Assembly: GCA_036524155.1 (NCBI GenBank)
Contig: DATDCV010000132.1
Span: 1-10,214 of the forward strand
Direction: 5' to 3'
DNA: 10,214 nt
Source: DATDCV01 sp036524155
GTDB lineage: Bacteria > Verrucomicrobiota > Verrucomicrobiia > Limisphaerales > UBA8199
A program made the translations under genes and the position numbers. A model generated the notes under the pieces. That model was not told where the DNA came from, ran no database searches, and saw nothing but the letters and a program-made list of their open reading frames with translations. Below are positions 5,830-10,214 of the stretch, piece after piece (position 1 is the first letter of the stretch; every line of letters begins with the position of its first letter).

Positions 5830-7860
5830 TTGTCGGCGTTTTTGCCGATCGCGGCGGCGTCGCCGGCCGGCGCCGCGACGGGCACGCTGCAGGACGTGCG
5901 GCACGTGGTGATCCTGGCACAGGAAAACCGGTCGTTTGATCATTATTACGGCTGCTTGCGCGGGGTGCGTGGTTTCAGCGATTTGAACGCCGTTGAGTTC
6001 CCGAACGGCAATCCCACCTACTACCAGCCGCAGCCGGGCGGCTACGTGCTGCCTTACGTGAGCACCAACCCGTGCCTGGGCGCGGTCACCCATGAGCGGG
6101 GTACCACTTTGGCCGCGTGGCATAACGGGAAATGGGATCAGTGGATTCCTGCGAAAGGCCCGCAGACGATGGCCTATTTCGACCGCACGTGGCTGGATTT
6201 CTATTATTCTTTGGCGGAGGCCTACACGATTTGCGACGCGTATCACTGCTCGGTGCTGGGGCCGACGGGGCCGAACCGGTTGTACCTGATGTCGGGGATG
6301 ATCGATCCCAACGGGACCGGTGGGGGCCCGGTGTTGACCAATGGCTTTCCGCCCGGCGGGTTTACCTGGACGACCTACCCCGAGCGACTCCAAACCGCTG
6401 GCGTTTCATGGCGGGTGTACTACCAGGAGGCGGGGCTGAATCCGCTGAATTGGTTTGCGCAATATAAGAATGCGGCCCCGGGAAATCCGCTCTACGACAA
6501 CGGCGTCGCGCTGGCGCCCAATATGTTGACCACTTTTCAAGCAGACGTGGCCCGCGGCACTCTGCCTCAGGTTTCCTGGTTGGTTCCCTGGTGGGGCGCG
6601 ATAGAGTTTCCTCCTTATTCACCGCCGAATGGAGAATGGCTGGTCAGGCAGTGCCTGGAGGCGCTGGCCGCCAACCCGGCAATCTACAATTCCACCGTCT
6701 TCATCCTCACCTACGACGAGAACGGCGGTGACTTTGATCATGTCCCGCCGCCCGTGCCGCCCGCTGGCGTGCCGGATGAGTTCGTGGCCGGTCTGCCGAT
6801 CGGGTTGGGAGTGCGGGTGCCGATGATCCTTGTCTCTCCCTGGACGCGGGGTGGGTTTGTGTGTTCGCAGGTGTTTGATCACACCTCGATCATTCGTTTC
6901 CTCGAAACGTGGACCGGGGTGAAGGAACCCAACATCAGCGACTGGCGGCGGCACGTCTGCGGAGATCTGACCTCGGCTTTCGATTTTGCGCATCCGAATA
7001 CCAACTTCCCGGCTTTGCCATCCGTCACGATGGTAAACTGCACTAACAGTTTCGTTCCCGTGCTGCCGGCACCGCAGATAAGGCCCGCGCAGGAATCCGG
7101 CGCGGCGTTGGCGCGGCCACTGCCCTACCAGCCGAACGCGGCGTCGCTGGTGGATTGCGCGAATCGCCGGCTTTGGATCAGCATGACCAACTCCGGGACC
7201 GCCTCCGTACACCTGGCCATCTACGCGAATGCGTTCCGCACTGATGGGCCGTGGCAGTACGACGTTCCGGCCGGCGGCGCGATCACCGACTGTTTCGGAG
7301 TGACGAACACCGCGCTGGGTTATGATTTTACCTGCTACGGGCCGAACGGATTCAACCGGCGTTTTGCGGGGGTGCTGGGGACAAACTGTATCGCTTTGGA
7401 TGCCCAGCCGGCCATTGATATTGATGGGGCGGCCCTGGCAGTCGCTTTCCAAAACCCGGGAACCGCCAGTGTCACTTTTTACGTCACTAATTTGCTTTCG
7501 CCGGGGCAGGACTCGGCCTGGAATGTGGCGGGGGGGACTACGATGACCCAGGCATACCCGGTGATCTCAAATGCCTGCTCGTACGACCTGAGGGTCGGTT
7601 CGAGCGCGGACCCGAGCTTCGTGCGCCGGTTTGCGGGCCGCCTTGAGCTCGGGCAACCCATTTTGAGAGCGCAAATTACGGCCGGCTCGACCGAGCTCAG
7701 CTACCCGGCGTGGGCCAGCTCCTACACGCTGGAGTCCACGACGAACATCGCAGCGGGAGTCTGGGTGCCGGCCGCCGCGACGCCCGTGCAGGTCACGAAC
7801 CGGATGGTGGTCAATCCGCCCGCCGTTTCCGGGGCGGCCTTTTACCGCCTTCGGCTGTAG
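5830..7860 (+). CDS. Secreted phospholipase C (bacterial phosphoesterase family)
   Basis: A 676-residue protein as called from TTG 5830. It should hydrolyse phosphodiester head groups of phospholipids outside the cytoplasm, as phosphocholine-preferring phospholipases C of this family do. Family motifs occur in order: HVVILAQENRSFDHYYG (about 23-39), CSVLGPTGPNRLYLMSG (about 140-156), ILTYDENGGDFDHVPPP (about 293-309), and VRVPMILVSPWTRGGF with FDHTSIIRFLE (about 328-358). Two beta-rich domains like the phospholipase C C-terminal domain follow (about 438-515 and 525-610). Residues about 612-676 form a LEST-TN...FYRL tail that I associate with secreted verrucomicrobial proteins. The start is doubtful: in-frame codons upstream read KKWRKAVWL, an ideal signal-peptide beginning, yet no ATG, GTG or TTG exists between the in-frame stop at 5719 and 5830. 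ATT at 5785 is a candidate start. No twin-arginine is seen, unlike the Tat-exported Pseudomonas enzymes. Confidence 0.9.
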   Translation: MSAFLPIAAASPAGAATGTLQDVRHVVILAQENRSFDHYYGCLRGVRGFSDLNAVEFPNGNPTYYQPQPGGYVLPYVSTNPCLGAVTHERGTTLAAWHNGKWDQWIPAKGPQTMAYFDRTWLDFYYSLAEAYTICDAYHCSVLGPTGPNRLYLMSGMIDPNGTGGGPVLTNGFPPGGFTWTTYPERLQTAGVSWRVYYQEAGLNPLNWFAQYKNAAPGNPLYDNGVALAPNMLTTFQADVARGTLPQVSWLVPWWGAIEFPPYSPPNGEWLVRQCLEALAANPAIYNSTVFILTYDENGGDFDHVPPPVPPAGVPDEFVAGLPIGLGVRVPMILVSPWTRGGFVCSQVFDHTSIIRFLETWTGVKEPNISDWRRHVCGDLTSAFDFAHPNTNFPALPSVTMVNCTNSFVPVLPAPQIRPAQESGAALARPLPYQPNAASLVDCANRRLWISMTNSGTASVHLAIYANAFRTDGPWQYDVPAGGAITDCFGVTNTALGYDFTCYGPNGFNRRFAGVLGTNCIALDAQPAIDIDGAALAVAFQNPGTASVTFYVTNLLSPGQDSAWNVAGGTTMTQAYPVISNACSYDLRVGSSADPSFVRRFAGRLELGQPILRAQITAGSTELSYPAWASSYTLESTTNIAAGVWVPAAATPVQVTNRMVVNPPAVSGAAFYRLRL

Positions 7861-7871
7861 CGAGGCTGAGG

Positions 7872-7889
7872 GCCGCACATGATTGCGGC
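7872..7889 (+). terminator. Possible terminator hairpin after the phospholipase gene
   Basis: GCCGCA (7872-7877) and TGCGGC (7884-7889) form a six-pair GC-rich stem with a six-base loop, starting 12 bases after the TAG. No T-run follows, so it is a weak candidate for an intrinsic terminator. The larger inverted repeat at 7941-8026 could serve the same purpose between these convergent genes. Confidence 0.3.
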
Positions 7890-7940
7890 GCGTGAGGGCA
7901 CCTCCCGGCCCGAAAACTCCCCGCAACTGTAGGCGCCGTC

Positions 7941-8026
7941 GATTGTAGGCGACGAGGTAACGAGTCGAGGGCGCGCGGATTTGATGGCAACACCCCAATC
8001 GACTCGTTACCTCGTCGCCTACAATC
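7941..8026. repeat. 86-bp inverted repeat, third family
   Basis: The 28 bases at 7941-7968 are perfectly complementary to 7999-8026, around a 30-base loop. The arm contains ACGAG twice, and GTAGGCG occurs once more just outside at 7929-7935. It lies between the convergent phospholipase and epimerase genes, where it could form a two-way transcription end. It shares no sequence with the other two repeat families in the window. Confidence 0.9.
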
Positions 8027-8061
8027 CAGGTCGGATTCATACGGCCGATAGATCATCCAGG

Positions 8062-9111
8062 CTACCGGAGGGCGGAATGAATTTCTTTTAGGATCGCTTC
8101 GAGATCGTACCGGTAACGCCATTGGGGATAGTGCTGCTGGAACTTGCGCACATCGCTGATCCACCAGATATGATCACCGATCCGGTTGTCCTCGACGTAG
8201 GTCCAGGAGAGTTTCCTGGCGCTGATCCTCTCGCAGGCGGCGATGGCCTCCAGCATCGAGCAATTCGAATGGCGGCTGCCGCCGATGTTATACACCTCGC
8301 CCGCCCGCGGCGCCCGGAAGAACTCCCAAAAAGCATTCACCAGGTCGAAGCTGTGGATATTGTCGCGGACCTGCTTGCCTTTGTATCCGAAGACCTTGTA
8401 GGAGTGACCCGTCGCGGTGCACTTCATGAGGTAGGCGAGGAAGCCGTGGAGTTCAGTGCCCGCATGCGCGGGGCCGGTGAGGCAACCGCCTCGGAAGCAG
8501 ACAGTTTTCATACCGAAATACCTGCCGTATTCCTGCACCATGAGGTCCGCGGCGGCTTTGCTGACCCCGAACAGCGAATGCTTCGTCTGGTCGATCGACA
8601 TGGTTTCGTCGATCCCGGGGTAATAGGGATGCGTCGGTTCCAGCTCGAAACGAGTCCCCAATTCGATCAGCGGCAGCCGGTTGGGAGTGTCGCCGTAAAC
8701 CTTGTTCGTGCTTGTGAAGATAAAGACTGCCTCGGGGCAGTGCTTCCGGGCCGCTTCCAGGAGGTGGAGCGTGCCGAGGGCGTTGACCCCGAAATCGGTC
8801 TGGGGTTCGCGCGCCGCCCAATCATGCGACGGCTGCGCCGCGGTGTGAACGATGAGGTGGACGGACTTGCCGAGAGGTGCGAAAAGCGCGTCAACGGCCG
8901 CGGCGTCGCGGATATCAAGGTCCGCATGCCGGTAATGGTTCAGTGCCGATTCAAGGGCCGCGCGCGTTTTGCGGGTCGAAGCCTCGGGGCCGAAGAAACG
9001 CGCCCGCATGTCGTTGTCGATGCCGACGACGTCAAGACCTTCGCCATGGAACTTCTTGCAGGTTTCGGAACCAATTAAACCGGCGGAACCGGTCACGACA
9101 GCGATGCTCAT
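8062..9111 (-). CDS. NAD-dependent sugar-nucleotide epimerase, CDP-paratose 2-epimerase-like
   Basis: A 349-residue extended short-chain dehydrogenase/reductase, full length for the family, starting at ATG 9111 with no clear Shine-Dalgarno. It has TGSAGLIGS (7-15), the Rossmann dinucleotide motif, then HTAAQ (89-93), FTSTNKVYGD (132-141), CFRGGCLTGP (205-214) and GKQVRDNIHSFD (245-256). STNKVYGD and GKQVRD are also found in CDP-tyvelose/paratose 2-epimerases, so epimerisation of a nucleotide-sugar for a surface polysaccharide is the likely role. The usual catalytic YxxxK is FGVSK: F181 (codon TTC) replaces Tyr, while K185 is kept. I recall close relatives also having Phe here, so it is probably a real subgroup with altered chemistry, not a dead enzyme. 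The exact substrate cannot be fixed. It stands alone, convergent with the phospholipase and divergent from the acyltransferase. Confidence 0.88.
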   Translation of the reverse strand: MSIAVVTGSAGLIGSETCKKFHGEGLDVVGIDNDMRARFFGPEASTRKTRAALESALNHYRHADLDIRDAAAVDALFAPLGKSVHLIVHTAAQPSHDWAAREPQTDFGVNALGTLHLLEAARKHCPEAVFIFTSTNKVYGDTPNRLPLIELGTRFELEPTHPYYPGIDETMSIDQTKHSLFGVSKAAADLMVQEYGRYFGMKTVCFRGGCLTGPAHAGTELHGFLAYLMKCTATGHSYKVFGYKGKQVRDNIHSFDLVNAFWEFFRAPRAGEVYNIGGSRHSNCSMLEAIAACERISARKLSWTYVEDNRIGDHIWWISDVRKFQQHYPQWRYRYDLEAILKEIHSALR

Positions 9112-9161
9112 TTAGATCAGATGCGTAATAGGCGCTCGCGGGAGCGGCGATTTCGCGGGTG

Positions 9162-9190
9162 CATATATCACACGGGGGATACCGGCGCAA
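9162..9190 (-). promoter_or_regulatory. Candidate promoter for the epimerase gene
   Basis: On the minus strand, TTGCGC (9190-9185) is followed after 17 bases by TATATG (9167-9162). The -10 matches four of six consensus positions and the -35 matches three. The transcript would start near 9155, giving a leader of about 45 bases before the ATG at 9111. Confidence 0.35.
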
Positions 9191-9272
9191 CCCGCCAGCC
9201 GCGAGTCGTGAGAACTCAGCTCAGTTTGGTGGGGTGCGGCGCCCTCGGGAGCACTCCGACGCAGTCGTATCG

Positions 9273-9372
9273 CTTCAGTCTTGGGTCGGAGCGCCGATTT
9301 CTAATCGGCTTAAGCGAGCCGACGGCCTCCCGTAAGCCGAGTACAACTCGGCGCTCCGACTCAAGACTGAGG
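9273..9372. repeat. 100-bp nested inverted repeat, copy 2
   Basis: This is a second copy of the element at 2051-2150, exactly the same length and aligned without gaps over the core. The outer arms pair with two non-Watson-Crick positions (a T-G wobble at 9274/9371 and a G-T at 9284/9361). Where the two copies differ near the ends, the partner base usually differs too: C-G becomes A-T (9277/9368), T-A becomes C-G (9276/9369) and C-G becomes T-A (9275/9370). Both copies sit in divergent intergenic gaps. Confidence 0.9.
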
Positions 9373-9525
9373 GGAGTACACGCAGTTTTTGTTTCTGCTT
9401 TGACATCCGGGAGGCGGTCTTGGCAGGTTTAGCGGCGATTAATTTGGCTATCTGATGAGCTCAATCAGCTTCCCCTCGAGAAATTCAGGCTCCGGGATCC
9501 CATGGGGTTGGCTTCCCGTTAGTAC

Positions 9526-10214
9526 ATGAATTTCGCCGAATTGCGGTTTTGGGAGTATCTGATTGGCGGGGGAGCGCTGCTGCTGGTACTTCGGCTTGTT
9601 TTGCTTCGGTTCGGTCACGTCAACCCCGAGCGCCTGGACAAGTCGTTGCTGCTGACGCTCGGCCTGAGTCTCCTGGCCCTCGTAAGCTGGACCACGTTTT
9701 TCATCTTCCTGGCGGTCGCGATTGGCACTTACGTCGGCCTGGCTTGGATACAGAGATACCACGCGCGGCACAGCCTCAAGTATTTGGTGGTGCTGGTGCC
9801 GCTGCAACTGGCGCCGCTGTTCTATTTCAAGTATGGGGATTTTGTCGTAAACCGCGTCGCCGGCTTTGATTTTGACGTGCTCCGGGGCCTGGTGATTCCG
9901 GTCGGCATTTCCTTCTATACGTTTCAAAAAGTGGCTTTCGTGGTCGATACGCTGGTTTTCAAGCAGCCCCGTCCCCGATTTCTTGACTACATGAATTTTG
10001 CCGGCTTTTTCCCGCAGATCGTCGCCGGCCCGATCGAACGCCGGGCCAATCTGCTGCCGCAGATGGAGCGGTTCCGGTGGCGCTGGCTGCCGGACAAGAT
10101 AGATGAAGGAGCGGGATGGATCGCGGTTGGGCTTTTTTTCAAGTGCTGCCTGGCGAACAACCTGGCGCGTTACTCCGATTATGGGTCGCTGACGAACCCT
10201 TACCTGGTGTGGCT
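9526..10214 (+). CDS. MBOAT-family O-acyltransferase (AlgI-like), 3' end cut by window edge
   Basis: The first 229 residues of an integral membrane O-acyltransferase. ATG 9526 is preceded by an in-frame TAG at 9520-9522, so this is the first ATG; MNFAELRFWEYL is a normal opening for the family. Hydrophobic spans occur at about 10-28, 41-75, 86-101, 121-142 and 195-213. Family signatures are FYFKYGDF (99-106), PVGISFYTFQ (125-134) and FFPQIVAGPIERR (161-173). The catalytic His of MBOAT enzymes would lie beyond the window. Such proteins move acyl (usually acetyl) groups across the membrane onto secreted polysaccharides, as AlgI does for alginate, generally with an SGNH-type partner that might be encoded just downstream. 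The polysaccharide modified here is unknown. Confidence 0.9.
   Translation, partial: MNFAELRFWEYLIGGGALLLVLRLVLLRFGHVNPERLDKSLLLTLGLSLLALVSWTTFFIFLAVAIGTYVGLAWIQRYHARHSLKYLVVLVPLQLAPLFYFKYGDFVVNRVAGFDFDVLRGLVIPVGISFYTFQKVAFVVDTLVFKQPRPRFLDYMNFAGFFPQIVAGPIERRANLLPQMERFRWRWLPDKIDEGAGWIAVGLFFKCCLANNLARYSDYGSLTNPYLVW

Larger units (their letters stand above)
9112..9525. other. Divergent non-coding spacer
   Basis: This 414-base gap separates the leftward epimerase and rightward acyltransferase genes. It contains a promoter candidate for the epimerase (9162-9190, minus strand), the second copy of the 100-bp nested inverted repeat (9273-9372), an isolated TTGACA (9400-9405) without a good -10, and an imperfect dyad around TGAGCTCA (9452-9468) that ends 57 bases before the acyltransferase ATG. 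An open frame at 9121-9432 crosses the repeat and looks spurious. Confidence 0.65.

Noticed and set aside
8122..9078. A 318-residue open frame on the plus strand
   Set aside because: It is the antisense shadow of the epimerase gene, whose family motifs are clear.
2051..9372. The two 100-bp repeats as ends of a composite transposon enclosing 2151-9272
   Set aside because: No transposase or integrase lies between them, each copy is a complete hairpin, and no flanking target duplication is visible.
9400..9428. TTGACA as a promoter for the acyltransferase gene
   Set aside because: The -35 is perfect, but no acceptable -10 lies 16-19 bases downstream (GCAGGT at 17).
9448..9927. A 159-residue Gln/Arg-rich open frame on the minus strand
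   Set aside because: It is antisense to the acyltransferase gene, whose MBOAT motifs are unmistakable.
1..10214. CRISPR arrays, tRNA or rRNA genes
   Set aside because: No regularly spaced direct repeats, cloverleaf-like segments or ribosomal RNA sequence were recognised on either strand.

Overview
This 10.2 kb, GC-rich window looks like a chromosomal stretch from a member of the Verrucomicrobiota, probably of the Pedosphaera/Limisphaerales type. That placement is inferred from two things. The secreted phospholipase ends in a roughly 65-residue tail (LEST-TN...GVWVP...FYRL) that I associate with secreted verrucomicrobial proteins, and the spacers carry long nested inverted repeats while the genes have few clear Shine-Dalgarno sites. 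No similarity search could be run.

Layout. (a) 1-1964, minus strand: the N-terminal 654 residues of a large secreted multidomain beta-sandwich protein that runs off the left edge. (b) 1965-2348: a spacer with a 100-bp nested inverted repeat, a possible promoter and a small palindrome. (c) 2349-5591, plus strand: a tight three-gene operon with overlapping reading frames. It encodes a 68-residue single-span membrane protein starting near a YVDPG motif, a two-part protein with an apparent kinase-like catalytic loop followed by a class I SAM methyltransferase, and a five-span membrane enzyme of the alkaline phosphatase superfamily. (d) 5591-5699: a second family of inverted repeat, beginning in the last base of the operon's stop codon. 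(e) 5830-7860, plus: a secreted phospholipase C of the bacterial phosphoesterase family, behind a good sigma70-like promoter and with an unusual start. (f) 7941-8026: a third inverted-repeat family. (g) 8062-9111, minus: an NAD-dependent sugar-nucleotide epimerase resembling CDP-paratose/tyvelose 2-epimerase. (h) 9112-9525: a divergent spacer with a second copy of the first repeat. (i) 9526 to the right edge, plus: the N-terminal 229 residues of an AlgI-like MBOAT O-acyltransferase.

Taken together, most genes point to the cell envelope and surface glycans: a lipid- or glycan-modifying membrane phospho-enzyme with a methyltransferase and a small membrane partner, a phospholipase, a nucleotide-sugar epimerase and a polysaccharide O-acyltransferase. 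I see no tRNA, rRNA, CRISPR array, transposase or phage gene. The points most worth a second look are the kinase-like motif fused to the methyltransferase, the paired 100-bp repeats whose stems carry compensatory base changes, the missing canonical start upstream of the phospholipase signal peptide, and the epimerase lacking the usual catalytic tyrosine.
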